Origin: Leifsonia sp. 1010
GTDB lineage: Bacteria > Actinomycetota > Actinomycetes > Actinomycetales > Microbacteriaceae
Length of the DNA: 64,000 nt
Direction: 5' to 3'
Assembly: GCF_031455295.1 (NCBI RefSeq)
Contig: NZ_JAVDSL010000004.1
Coordinates: 124,001-188,000 of the forward strand
Both the position numbers and the translations under genes were made by a program. Below, one piece after another: positions 17,200 through 27,192 of the stretch. The notes under the pieces are model-generated. The model ran no database searches. It saw only the letters and a program-made list of their open reading frames with translations, and was not told where the DNA came from. Positions within the stretch are counted from its first letter, which is position 1. Each line of letters starts with the position of its first letter.

Positions 17200-17892
17200 A
17201 TGAACGCAGGACCCCGCATTCTCATCGTCGACGACGAGCCGAACATCCGCGACCTCCTCACCACCAGTCTCCGTTTCGCCGGGTTCGCCGTCCGTGCGGT
17301 CGGGAACGGCGCGCAGGCGATCTCCGCGGTCCTCGAAGAGGAGCCCGACCTCATCATCCTCGACGTCATGCTGCCGGACATGAACGGCTTCGGCGTCACC
17401 AAGCGTCTCCGCGGCGCCGGCTACACCGCGCCCATCCTGTTCCTCACGGCGAAGGACGACACCGAGGACAAGATCACCGGCCTCACCGTCGGCGGCGACG
17501 ACTACGTCACCAAGCCGTTCAGCCTCGATGAGATCGTCGCCCGCATCAAGGCCATCCTGCGCCGCACGATGCAAGCCGACGAAGACGCGGTCATCCGCGC
17601 CGGCGAGCTGACGATGGACCAGGACACCCACGAGGTCTTCGTCGGCGACACCCCCATCGAGCTCAGCCCCACCGAGTTCAAGCTGCTGCGCTACCTCATG
17701 CTCAACCCGAACCGAGTGCTCTCGAAGGCGCAGATCCTCGACCACGTCTGGGAGTACGACTTCAACGGCGACGCTGGCATCGTGGAGTCGTACATCTCGT
17801 ACCTGCGCCGCAAGGTGGATGCGCACTCCAGCGAGCCGCTCATCCAGACCAAGCGCGGATTCGGCTACATGCTGAAGGCCGCGAAAGCCTGA
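17200..17892 (+). CDS. OmpR-family response regulator
   Basis: A 230-residue regulator with receiver domain (about 5-120; phosphate acceptor Asp55 in LIILDVMLPD, Lys in VTKPFSLDE) and a winged-helix DNA-binding domain (140-228; ELSPTEFKLLRYLMLNPNRV). It should be phosphorylated by the histidine kinase encoded 59 bases downstream. ATG 17200 is six bases after a GATACT box, so the mRNA is probably leaderless; longer in-frame starts lie inside antisense sequence. The stimulus is unknown. Confidence 0.92.
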   Translation: MNAGPRILIVDDEPNIRDLLTTSLRFAGFAVRAVGNGAQAISAVLEEEPDLIILDVMLPDMNGFGVTKRLRGAGYTAPILFLTAKDDTEDKITGLTVGGDDYVTKPFSLDEIVARIKAILRRTMQADEDAVIRAGELTMDQDTHEVFVGDTPIELSPTEFKLLRYLMLNPNRVLSKAQILDHVWEYDFNGDAGIVESYISYLRRKVDAHSSEPLIQTKRGFGYMLKAAKA

Positions 17893-17951
17893 GGTGCGCA
17901 CCGGGAGCACACATGCCCGGCACAGCATCCCCCGCTTAGACTGACGGCCTG

Positions 17952-19652
17952 ATGCACTCACGTCTGCTCGACCGCTGGAACGCGATCTCCCTGCGCGCGA
18001 AGATCACGGGCGTGACCGTGCTCATGCTGACGCTCGGGCTGCTCGTGACCGGCATCGGAACGATGTCGATGCTGAAGCCGGTGCTCCTCGACCAGCTGGA
18101 TGCGCAGCTCTCGGCCGCGTCCGGCGCGTCCTACCTGAACACGTACCTGTTCACCCCGACGTCCAACGAGGACCAGATCGCGACCGACTCGAGTCCGTCG
18201 GACTATTTCGCGGCGCTGTACAACTCCAGCGGCAAGCTGGTGAAGACGAACTGGTCGAATATCCCGTACGCGCACCGGCCGGCGATTCCATCCACGCTGA
18301 CTCTCCCCGAAGCGAAGAGTATGAACGGCGGCTTCCCGCTTACGAGCAACGACGGCCGCACCACCTACCGCGCTCTCGCGACGACGCAGACCTTCGAGGG
18401 CAGCGGCGAGCTGGCCACCGCGATCGTCGCGACGACGACATCGCAGATCGACACGGTGATGGCGAGCTTCCTGGCGATCTTCCTCGGCTTCGGCGTGATC
18501 GTGATCGTGGTCGGCGCCGGCCTGACCCGGATGCTCGTCACGACGACGTTCTCGCCGCTGCGCGAAGTGGAGCAGACCGCGGCGGCCATCGCCGACGGAG
18601 ACTTCAGCCAGCGCCTCGGCGGCGCGACCCCGAACACGGAGGTCGGGCGCCTCAACCGCTCCCTCAACACCATGCTGAACCGCATCGACCGCGCGTTCAG
18701 CGACCGCGCCCGCACAATCGAGCAGATGCGGCGCTTCGTCGGCGACGCCTCGCACGAACTCCGCACCCCTCTGGTCTCGGTCCGCGGCTACGCCGAGCTG
18801 TACCGGATGGGCGCACTCCAGACGCCCGAGGACGTTGCGCAGGCGATGGACCGCATCGAGAAGGAGGCGATCCGCATGGGCGTGCTCGTGGAGGACCTCC
18901 TCGAGCTCGCCCGCCTCGACGAGACCAAGCCGCTCGACCTGCACCGCGTCGACCTGGTGAAGATCGCGCAGGACGCGGCGATGGATGCGATGGCCGGATC
19001 CCCCGGACGCGTCGTCAGCGTGCTCACCCCCGAGCCCCTTCCGCCGCAGGACGACGACGCCACGGAGCCGGGTCTCGACACCGTGCCGATGACCATTCCG
19101 GAGAGCGATGCGCGCCCGGCGAACGCCACCGGCCCGATCGCGTTCGCTGGATCGGCGCTCGCCCGCCTGCGCCGCGGTCGCAGCCGCCGCGGGACGACCG
19201 AGCCGCTGCCCATCACGACGGCCGAGAAGGTGGTGCTCACGCAGCCCGCCCCGTCGGAGCCCGCGATCGTCATGGCGGAGGAGAACAAGCTCCGCCAGGT
19301 CATCACCAACCTGATGGGCAACGCGCTGCGCTACACGCCGGAGGGCAGCCCCATCGAGATCGCGGTGCAGATCGACCACCGCACCGAGCGCGGCATCATC
19401 GAGGTCCGCGACCACGGCGAGGGCATCCCGCCGCAGATCCGCGAGAAAATCTTCCAGCGGTTCTGGCGCGCCGACACGTCGCGCGCCCGCGAGACGGGCG
19501 GAAGCGGCCTCGGCCTCGCGATCGTCTCCTCCATCGTCGCCGCCCACAACGGCACGGTCGACGTGGTCGACACCGAGGGAGGCGGCGCCACGTTCCGCGT
19601 CTCGCTGCCGCTGGCCGGCTCCCCCGCCTCGCCGAAGCCGCTCACGCCGTAG
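17952..19652 (+). CDS. Sensor histidine kinase with insertion in ATPase domain
   Basis: A 566-residue membrane kinase: membrane helix 18-40, extracytoplasmic sensor about 45-168, second helix 171-195, HAMP 196-250, HisKA with His268 in GDASHELRTPLVS, and an HATPase domain whose N box begins near residue 446. An insertion of about 80 residues (358-437), rich in Pro, Ser and acidic residues and with a basic ARLRRGRSRRG patch, splits the first strands of the ATPase domain. TAGACT at 17937-17942 gives it its own possible promoter, nine bases from the ATG. It pairs with the upstream response regulator. Confidence 0.92.
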   Translation: MHSRLLDRWNAISLRAKITGVTVLMLTLGLLVTGIGTMSMLKPVLLDQLDAQLSAASGASYLNTYLFTPTSNEDQIATDSSPSDYFAALYNSSGKLVKTNWSNIPYAHRPAIPSTLTLPEAKSMNGGFPLTSNDGRTTYRALATTQTFEGSGELATAIVATTTSQIDTVMASFLAIFLGFGVIVIVVGAGLTRMLVTTTFSPLREVEQTAAAIADGDFSQRLGGATPNTEVGRLNRSLNTMLNRIDRAFSDRARTIEQMRRFVGDASHELRTPLVSVRGYAELYRMGALQTPEDVAQAMDRIEKEAIRMGVLVEDLLELARLDETKPLDLHRVDLVKIAQDAAMDAMAGSPGRVVSVLTPEPLPPQDDDATEPGLDTVPMTIPESDARPANATGPIAFAGSALARLRRGRSRRGTTEPLPITTAEKVVLTQPAPSEPAIVMAEENKLRQVITNLMGNALRYTPEGSPIEIAVQIDHRTERGIIEVRDHGEGIPPQIREKIFQRFWRADTSRARETGGSGLGLAIVSSIVAAHNGTVDVVDTEGGGATFRVSLPLAGSPASPKPLTP

Positions 19653-19664
19653 CGCTCGCGTCGC

Positions 19665-20321
19665 CTAGGGTCGCTCGGTGTTGAGACCGTTGATGGCCTG
19701 AGCGATTTGCTGGATGCGTTCTGCCTTGTAGTACGGAAGCAGCACGACGCCCGCGGACCAGACCGGAAGCGCATTGATGACCGCGGTACGACCGCCAACG
19801 GATGCTCGAATCTCGAGCGTGTTCATGACGTACAGGCCCTGTTGGGCCTTGCCCACCGTCGCAGTCCAGCCGTGAGGAAGCGGGATGCGAGCGAGCACCC
19901 TCGGCCGGCCACCGAGACCGAAGAAGGTTCCGCCGTACACTCGCAGCTCCTTCCCGTCGCACCAGAGTTCGGCCCAGATGTTGCCCCACATGTGATGCGT
20001 TTCACCTCCAGCTGCCGTGCTCATGTCGGCAAGCTGCTGCGCAGTCTCCGGATAGACGGACAAAGTGCAGACCGACGCAGCGGGATGACTGCGAGAGAGG
20101 AGGCGCCTCCGTCGCGAGCTCCTGATGGCGGGTATACCCAGCAGGACGGTCAACAGGGCGATCGCGCCGACGATACCGATGACGAGTGACCATCCGTCAA
20201 CGTGTCCGTCGGCGATAGCTGCTGTGAACCGCCACACCCCAAGGCCGCCGATTCCGAGTGCCGCGATCGGCCAGCCGAGGGCGTGTCCCCACGCGGGCTG
20301 CGAGCGTGCAGTGCCACTCAT
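19665..20321 (-). CDS. Hypothetical membrane protein
   Basis: Not recognised. The 218-residue product has two membrane helices (about 14-36 and 44-66), a basic stop-transfer RSSRRRRLLSR, and a cytoplasmic domain of about 150 residues with many beta-strand-like stretches (KELRVYGGTFFGLGGRPRVLA). It is convergent with the histidine kinase gene (12-base gap). Codon bias is a little weaker than in its neighbours. Confidence 0.65.
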   Translation of the reverse strand: MSGTARSQPAWGHALGWPIAALGIGGLGVWRFTAAIADGHVDGWSLVIGIVGAIALLTVLLGIPAIRSSRRRRLLSRSHPAASVCTLSVYPETAQQLADMSTAAGGETHHMWGNIWAELWCDGKELRVYGGTFFGLGGRPRVLARIPLPHGWTATVGKAQQGLYVMNTLEIRASVGGRTAVINALPVWSAGVVLLPYYKAERIQQIAQAINGLNTERP

Positions 20322-20460
20322 CGGCGATCGCCCTCCTTCGCGGCTCGCTCATGACATGCCGCTGACCACCGACCAGTCTCCCGCATCGGCGCTACCAGCG
20401 AGGCGACCGCCACGTGGTCGTGTGCCGACGTCCGAGGCATCGCGACCGCCGCAATGCGAA

Positions 20461-20491
20461 GAGGGCGCCTCCCCGATGGGGAGACGCCCTC
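20461..20491 (-). terminator. Hairpin terminator after groEL
   Basis: GAGGGCGcCTCCCC and GGGGAGaCGCCCTC pair around GAT, 18 bases past the groEL stop. The minus-strand tail has no T-run, as is common in actinobacteria. Confidence 0.6.
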
Positions 20492-20508
20492 TGTGCGTGG
20501 TGCGGGAC

Positions 20509-22198
<1,690 letters not shown>

Positions 22199-22270
22199 AG
22201 CGATTCTGGCACTCACCGCTGTCGAGTGCAAGATCACTCCGCGACCGGCGAACACCGGCAGCAACGGCGA

Positions 22271-22297
22271 AGCGCCGCCCCCGATGGGGACGGCGCT
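22271..22297 (-). terminator. Hairpin after cspA
   Basis: AGCGCCGcCCCC and GGGGaCGGCGCT pair around GAT, starting 26 bases past the cspA stop. The loop and inner stem (CCCC-GAT-GGGG) are the same as in the groEL terminator. Confidence 0.5.
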
Positions 22298-22322
22298 CCG
22301 CAGATTCGTTGCTTCGACGGGC

Positions 22323-22526
22323 TCAGGCCAGCCGCACCGACTCGGCCTGGGGGCCCTTCTGCCCCGTGCCGACCTCGAACACGACCTGCTGGCCCTCTTC
22401 GAGAACCTTGTATCCGTTCATGTCAATCGCGGAGTAATGAACGAAAACGTCCTGTCCCCCTCCATCGACGGTGATGAAGCCGTAGCCCTTCTCAGCGTTG
22501 AACCACTTCACGGTCCCGTTCGCCAT
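22323..22526 (-). CDS. cspA: Cold-shock protein CspA
   Basis: A 67-residue single cold-shock domain: [19 protein letters not shown] with RNP1 KGYGFI and RNP2 DVFVHYSAI. It binds single-stranded DNA or RNA. The ribosome-binding site GGGAGT is five bases before the ATG. Upstream to 22694 is a relatively AT-rich stretch of about 170 bases that may hold a promoter (TAGGAT near 22585) and a long 5' leader of the kind that regulates csp genes. Confidence 0.95.
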   Translation of the reverse strand: MANGTVKWFNAEKGYGFITVDGGGQDVFVHYSAIDMNGYKVLEEGQQVVFEVGTGQKGPQAESVRLA

Positions 22527-22694
22527 GCATTACTCCCATTGCTGTGTCGCTCGCGCGATCCGTCGCCGCACGTTGACCCCGATCCTAATGCTTTCAATAG
22601 GCGGCGACGCCAGAGATTTCGCGAATCGATTCCGAAATGAGGCAAAAGTTAAACACGCGCGAAACAAAGGGAACGAGCGGCCGTTGAGCCCGGA

Positions 22695-23243
22695 TCAGCC
22701 CTGATAGTTCGCGCCGATCACGACGGTGATGTCCGCGCCCGTGTCATCGAAGGCGTTGCTCTGCTGGATGGTCGCGCCCGGCAGCGACTGGACGACACCG
22801 AGGGCGGCTGCCTGATTGGCCGGGTTGCCGTAGTAGACGATGGTCGTCGCCAGGTCGCTGCGGTCGGCGTTGGCGAGGCCGGAGACCGTCCAGCCCGCCG
22901 CCTTGAGCTTGTCGCCGACGGTCTGCGCCAGGCCTTCCGTCGACGTGCCGTTCAGCACGTTGACCTGCAGCGCCGGGTTGACCGTCGGAACGATCGTCGG
23001 AGTCGGGGTGGCGGTCGGCGTCTGCGAACGGGACGCCGAGGCGGCCGGCCCGTGGAACGAGATGTTCCCGTTGATGACGGAGAGACCGAAGATGCCGGCG
23101 CCGACCAGGACGATCGTGGCGAGGGCGGCCCATCCGACGGCCATCCAGACCCGGCCCCGCGGGCGCGGCGCCCGGTGCGCGCCGACGCGGTTCAGGTCGT
23201 CGGGGATCTCGTCGAACCTGTCGCGGGGGTACTTCTCAGCCAT
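22695..23243 (-). CDS. LytR C-terminal domain membrane protein
   Basis: A 182-residue protein: cytoplasmic N-terminus (1-30, Arg-rich), one membrane helix (33-56), a Thr/Pro linker and a C-terminal LytR_C domain (about 88-182; VNVLNGTSTEGLAQTVGDKL). The domain occurs in cell-envelope proteins linked to LytR-CpsA-Psr enzymes but here stands without the catalytic part. It follows the DUF3263 gene by 21 bases, a pair conserved in actinobacteria. Role unknown. Confidence 0.85.
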   Translation of the reverse strand: MAEKYPRDRFDEIPDDLNRVGAHRAPRPRGRVWMAVGWAALATIVLVGAGIFGLSVINGNISFHGPAASASRSQTPTATPTPTIVPTVNPALQVNVLNGTSTEGLAQTVGDKLKAAGWTVSGLANADRSDLATTIVYYGNPANQAAALGVVQSLPGATIQQSNAFDDTGADITVVIGANYQG

Positions 23244-23264
23244 CGGGGGATGCGGTCCTCGGGT

Positions 23265-23576
23265 TCAGTCGCCGGACGGGAGGGTCCGTGCGTGTCGGGC
23301 GGCCAGCCTCGCCTCGCGCAGCCGCAGCAGCCTCTTGACGAGCATGGGGTCGTGGCGGAGAGCGGCCGGGCGGTCGATCAGCGCACCGAGCAACTGATAG
23401 TACCGAGCCGCCGAGAGACCGAACTCCTCGCGGATGGCCTGCTCCTTGGCTCCGGCGTGACGCCACCACTGGCGTTCGAACGCGAGGATCGCGGCATCCC
23501 GATCGCTCAGCTGGTCCGTGTCCGACGGCTCGCGGTCGACCGCAGGCCGTTCGTCGGCTGACCGGGTCACGCGCAC
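23265..23576 (-). CDS. DUF3263 protein
   Basis: A 103-residue soluble protein. The central part AILAFERQWWRHAGAKEQAI followed by REEFGLSAARYYQLLGALID is the DUF3263 family and looks like a helix-turn-helix that binds DNA. The family is confined to actinobacteria and lies upstream of a LytR_C gene, as here. It is divergent from msrB. A regulatory role for the envelope gene pair is inference. Confidence 0.82.
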   Translation of the reverse strand: MRVTRSADERPAVDREPSDTDQLSDRDAAILAFERQWWRHAGAKEQAIREEFGLSAARYYQLLGALIDRPAALRHDPMLVKRLLRLREARLAARHARTLPSGD

Positions 23577-23729
23577 CGCCTTCCCTCGTCACGGACGCCG
23601 GACGGTGCCGGACATGCCGGTCGCGCCCCGCGCTCGCGCATCATCCTAGGGCGCAGGCCCTGTGTGTTCCCCGTTTCCTCCCGGCACGTCGCGGGACGAA
23701 ACGGGAACAGCCGTCGCGGCGACGCCGTT

Positions 23730-23735
23730 TAGTCT
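23730..23735 (+). promoter_or_regulatory. -10 box of msrB
   Basis: TAGTCT, 22 bases before the ATG, followed by the ribosome-binding site AAAGGGAG. Here the mRNA has a normal short leader, unlike many neighbours. Confidence 0.5.
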
Positions 23736-23757
23736 GGTGACGACGAAAGGGAGAGGC

Positions 23758-24183
23758 ATGGCACAGAACGAGACGGCCCAGGACGGATACACGGTCTCCA
23801 AGAGCGAGAACGAGTGGCGTGAGGAGCTCACCCCCGAGCAGTACGCGGTGCTGCGGGAGGCCGGGACGGAGCGCCCGTGGACCGGCGAGCTGCTCGACGA
23901 GAGCCGCGCCGGCCTGTACACCTGTGCGGCGTGCGGCGCCGAGCTGTTCAAGTCGGGCACCAAGTTCGACTCGGGGTGTGGCTGGCCGAGCTTCTACGAG
24001 TCCGTCCGCCCGGAGGCCGTGCAGCTGATCGAGGACACCAGCCTCGGCATGGTCCGCACCGAGGTGCGCTGCGCCTCCTGCGGTTCGCACCTCGGACACG
24101 TCTTCCCCGACGGCTTCGGCACGCCCACCGGCGACCGCTACTGCATGAACTCGCTCTCGCTGAACTTCACGCCGGAGTCCTGA
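23758..24183 (+). CDS. msrB: Peptide-methionine (R)-S-oxide reductase MsrB
   Basis: A 141-residue enzyme that reduces methionine-R-sulfoxide in oxidised proteins. Zinc cysteines are Cys56/Cys59 (CAAC) and Cys105/Cys108 (CASC); the catalytic Cys129 is in DRYCMNS, and GCGWPSFY is the substrate-site motif. Start ATG 23758 has a good ribosome-binding site; the frame extends to 23662 without one. Its TGA overlaps the nitroreductase ATG by one base. Confidence 0.96.
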   Translation: MAQNETAQDGYTVSKSENEWREELTPEQYAVLREAGTERPWTGELLDESRAGLYTCAACGAELFKSGTKFDSGCGWPSFYESVRPEAVQLIEDTSLGMVRTEVRCASCGSHLGHVFPDGFGTPTGDRYCMNSLSLNFTPES

Positions 24184-24764
24184 TGACGACAGGCGCGACG
24201 GCCGCTGGCGACGCCGGCGACCTCGCCGACCGCGTCGCCGCGCGCCGGTCGTACTCGCGGGTGACGCCGGACGCGCCGACCCACGAGGAGCTGCTGCCCC
24301 TGGTGGCGGCGGCCGGCCGGGTCGCCGACCACAGCGCGCTGCACCCGTGGCGTCTCATCGAGCTCCGCGGAGACGCGCGGCTGCGGCTCGGCCAGGCGTT
24401 CGTGCGGGATGCGAAGGCGACCGGATCGGAGGCGGAGAAGCTCGCATCCAAGCCGCTGCGCTCCTCACTCTTGATCGCGATCGTGTCCGTGCGGACGAAG
24501 AGCGAGAAGGTTCCCGGCTGGGAGCAGGATGCCGTGGCGTCGGGCGTCGCCCACATCCTGAGCCTGCTGCTCCACGACGCGGGCTGGGGCGTGATGTGGC
24601 GGACCGGCCACCACACCCGGTCGAAGGCGGTGCACCGGATGCACGGGCTGAAGAAGAACGAACGGCTGCTCGGCTGGCTGTACGTCGGCGGAATCCCCGC
24701 GGACAGCAAGGAGGGACACCGCCGGTCGCTCGATCCCGAGCGGTTCCTGACGGCCCTGGACTAA
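24183..24764 (+). CDS. Nitroreductase family protein
   Basis: A 193-residue flavin-dependent oxidoreductase of the nitroreductase fold, short form. It shows ADRVAARRSYSRVTPDAPTHE, then HSALHPWRLIELRGDARLRLG for FMN binding, and WGVMWRTGHHTRSKAVHRMHG. Start ATG 24183 overlaps the msrB stop (TGATG), so the two are coupled, perhaps in redox protection. The physiological substrate is unknown. It ends tail-to-tail with the transporter gene, overlapping by four bases. Confidence 0.87.
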   Translation: MTTGATAAGDAGDLADRVAARRSYSRVTPDAPTHEELLPLVAAAGRVADHSALHPWRLIELRGDARLRLGQAFVRDAKATGSEAEKLASKPLRSSLLIAIVSVRTKSEKVPGWEQDAVASGVAHILSLLLHDAGWGVMWRTGHHTRSKAVHRMHGLKKNERLLGWLYVGGIPADSKEGHRRSLDPERFLTALD

Positions 24765-25711
24765 GCGGGCTGCCGCCGCCAGCCCCAGCGGATGCTGGCG
24801 ACGGCGACCGCGACGATCGCGAGCAGTGTGCCGCCGATCGTCGAGAACGCGAGGACGTGGCCCGCGGTCGGCAGGAGCAGGTCGAGCAGGAGCGCGGAGA
24901 CCAGCTGGCCTGCGACGGTTGCGAGCCCGAGCAGCAGCACGCCCGTGATCCGCACCAGGAACGCGGTCACCCCGATGAAGATGCACCCGATCGCGCCGCC
25001 GACGTAGAGCCACGGCTCCGCCGGGAGGCGTGCGGGAAGTCCGGCCAGCGCCCAGTGGCCGAACATGAGCACCACGAGGACCGCGGTGCCGACCGCGAAG
25101 TTGATGAATGTCGCGGTCAGGGCGCTCTCGGCGACGACGCGGACCTGCCCGTTGACGGCCTGCTGCCAGCCGGTGCCGAGACCCGCGATGAACGGGAGCA
25201 GCATCATCCACACCGGGGCGCTACCGCCGAACTGCGCCGATACGGCCCAGGTGACGGCGACGAGGGCGAGCAGTGCTCCGACGAGGCGCGCGGCCGTCAG
25301 AGGACGCCGGCCACCCGGACCGAGCCCGACGCGGTCGAGCACCAGCCCGCTGATGGTCTGACCGGCCACCACGGCGACCGTGAACAGCGCGACGCCGAGC
25401 GCGGCCGCCGTGAGGCCCTGCGAGAGCACCAGGAACGAGCCGGCCGCACCGCCCAGCACGTACCACCAGCGCAGGCCGCGACCGCGGAGGGCGTCGCGCA
25501 CGCGGGCCAGACCGCGTCGACCGGCGGGCACGATGGCCAGCGCGACCGTGAGGATCACGAGCCCGGAGCCGAACGAGATGGCCGCGGCGGTGAAACCGTC
25601 GCCGAGCCGGCTGCCCAGCTCACCGTTGATGCGCGACTGCAGCGCGACGAGGGCACCACAGAGCAGGGCCAGGACGAGTGCGAGCCAGAGCGGGAACGAG
25701 CGAGGGGTCAC
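24761..25711 (-). CDS. DMT-superfamily transporter (YdcZ/DUF606 type)
   Basis: A 316-residue membrane protein with about ten hydrophobic segments in two related halves; both carry a W(Q/V)xAVNGQ- or QSRINGELG-like motif (ALQSRINGELGSRLG early, WQQAVNGQVRVVAES in the middle). This matches the duplicated DUF606/YdcZ group of drug/metabolite transporters; substrate unknown. Start is GTG at 25711, eight bases after a minus-strand TAGGCT, so the mRNA may be leaderless. Confidence 0.82.
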   Translation of the reverse strand: MTPRSFPLWLALVLALLCGALVALQSRINGELGSRLGDGFTAAAISFGSGLVILTVALAIVPAGRRGLARVRDALRGRGLRWWYVLGGAAGSFLVLSQGLTAAALGVALFTVAVVAGQTISGLVLDRVGLGPGGRRPLTAARLVGALLALVAVTWAVSAQFGGSAPVWMMLLPFIAGLGTGWQQAVNGQVRVVAESALTATFINFAVGTAVLVVLMFGHWALAGLPARLPAEPWLYVGGAIGCIFIGVTAFLVRITGVLLLGLATVAGQLVSALLLDLLLPTAGHVLAFSTIGGTLLAIVAVAVASIRWGWRRQPA

Positions 25712-25743
25712 TCCCCCAAGCCTAGGGCCGCGGCGGGGTCGGC

Positions 25744-25866
25744 TCAGGGCGCCGGGGCCTCGCCGTCCGTCGGCTCCGGCTTCGGCAGCCAGTCGATGTT
25801 CTCCTCGGGCGCGACCTCCTTCTCCGCGGTGAGGTCGTAGTCGTCGTCGTTCTTCTTGTCGCTCAT
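25744..25866 (-). CDS. 40-codon acidic small protein
   Basis: ATG at 25866 to TGA at 25744: MSDKKNDDDYDLTAEKEV, then a Pro/Glu-rich end with DWLPKPEP. The codons have strong third-position GC like the neighbours, and TATGGT lies six bases before the ATG, matching the leaderless promoters here. Acidic and probably disordered. I do not recognise a family. It sits between the transporter and the E2 gene on the same strand. Confidence 0.5.
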   Translation of the reverse strand: MSDKKNDDDYDLTAEKEVAPEENIDWLPKPEPTDGEAPAP

Positions 25867-25881
25867 GCGGCCACCATACGC

Positions 25882-27192
25882 TCAGCCTCCGACGGCGCCG
25901 GGCGTGTCCGCCAGCGCGCCGAGCGGCGACTCGATCGCGTCCGCGATGTCGCGTAGGAACCCGGCCGCGACTCCCCCGTCGGTGACCCGGTGATCGAACA
26001 CGAGCGACAGCTGCAAAATGCGGCGGGGCACGATCGCGCCGTCCACCACCCACGGCCGCTCGATCGCCCGGCCGAGGCCGAGGATGGCGACCTCCGGGTG
26101 ATTGATGATCGCGGCGCTGCCGTCGACGCCGAGGCTCCCGTAGTTGTTGATCGTGAACGTCGAGCCTGCGAGGTCGGCGGGCGGGAGAGTCCCTTCACGG
26201 GCCGCTTGCGCAAGACGGTCGAGCTCCGCATCCAGCTCGCGCACGGAGAGCCGGTCGGCCCGGCGGACGACCGGGACGAGGAGCCCGCGGTCGGTATCGG
26301 CGGCGAAGCCCAGGTTGACGCCCTCGAACAGCTGGAGGCCCTGCCCGTCGGCCGTGACGCGCCCCGCGAGCTCGGGGTGGCGCGCGAGCGCGGTGAGGGC
26401 GAACCGGGCCACGAAGGAGAGGAACGAGGGGGCGCGGCCCGTGCGGGCGAGGCGGCGGCGGCCGTCCCACAGCTCGGTCGCATCCACATCCACCCACACC
26501 GTCGCCTCGGGGATCTCGGCGCGGCTGCGCGACATCGTCTCGGCGACCGTTCGGCGCAGGCGGGAGAACGCGGTCGTCTCGCGCACCGCGAGGCCGGTGC
26601 GCGGGTCGGTCTGAGCGGTATCCGGCGAAACCGACGACGGGGATGCGGTGGATGCGCGGGCCGGCACCTGCGCGCGCGCCGACAGCGCCGCCTCCACGTC
26701 GTGCCGCGTGACGACGCCGTCCGGGCGGCCCGGGCGGAGGGTCGAGAGGTCGATCCCGTGGCTGCGGGCGAGCGCGCGGACGACCGGCGAGACGACCGGG
26801 ACGACGTGCGGGCGCGGCGGTGTGACGGCGGTCGCGCGCGGCGGCTCGAGCGTCGTCGTACGCGAGGCGCGGGGGCGACGACCGGCGTGCGCCGTCGTGC
26901 CGTACCCCACCAGCACCGCGCCCGAACCGCTGGAGGTCGCCGACGCTTCCGCCGGCTCCTCCACCTCGATCAGCGGGGCGCCGACCAGGATGTTCTCGCC
27001 CTCGGCGCCGTGCAGAGCAGTCACCCGACCGGCATACGGCGACGGCACCTCGACGACGGACTTCGCCGTCTCGACCTCGGCGATCGGCTGGTCCGTCACG
27101 ACGGTATCGCCGACCGCGACCAACCAGCGCACGAGCTCGGCGTCGGTCAGCCCCTCGCCGAGGTCCGGGAGGGTGAACACCCGCGTGGTCAT
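25882..27192 (-). CDS. bkdC: 2-oxoacid dehydrogenase E2 (acyltransferase)
   Basis: A 436-residue E2 subunit: one lipoyl domain (1-78, Lys44 in VETAKSVVE), a flexible Ala/Pro/Arg linker, a peripheral subunit-binding domain (about 129-170, SPVVRALARSHGIDL), and a catalytic domain ending with FDHRVTDGG, whose His and Asp are catalytic. It transfers the acyl group to CoA. Start 27192 overlaps the E1beta stop (ATGA). With E1alpha/E1beta it forms a branched-chain-type complex; E3 is not encoded here. Confidence 0.93.
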   Translation of the reverse strand: MTTRVFTLPDLGEGLTDAELVRWLVAVGDTVVTDQPIAEVETAKSVVEVPSPYAGRVTALHGAEGENILVGAPLIEVEEPAEASATSSGSGAVLVGYGTTAHAGRRPRASRTTTLEPPRATAVTPPRPHVVPVVSPVVRALARSHGIDLSTLRPGRPDGVVTRHDVEAALSARAQVPARASTASPSSVSPDTAQTDPRTGLAVRETTAFSRLRRTVAETMSRSRAEIPEATVWVDVDATELWDGRRRLARTGRAPSFLSFVARFALTALARHPELAGRVTADGQGLQLFEGVNLGFAADTDRGLLVPVVRRADRLSVRELDAELDRLAQAAREGTLPPADLAGSTFTINNYGSLGVDGSAAIINHPEVAILGLGRAIERPWVVDGAIVPRRILQLSLVFDHRVTDGGVAAGFLRDIADAIESPLGALADTPGAVGG

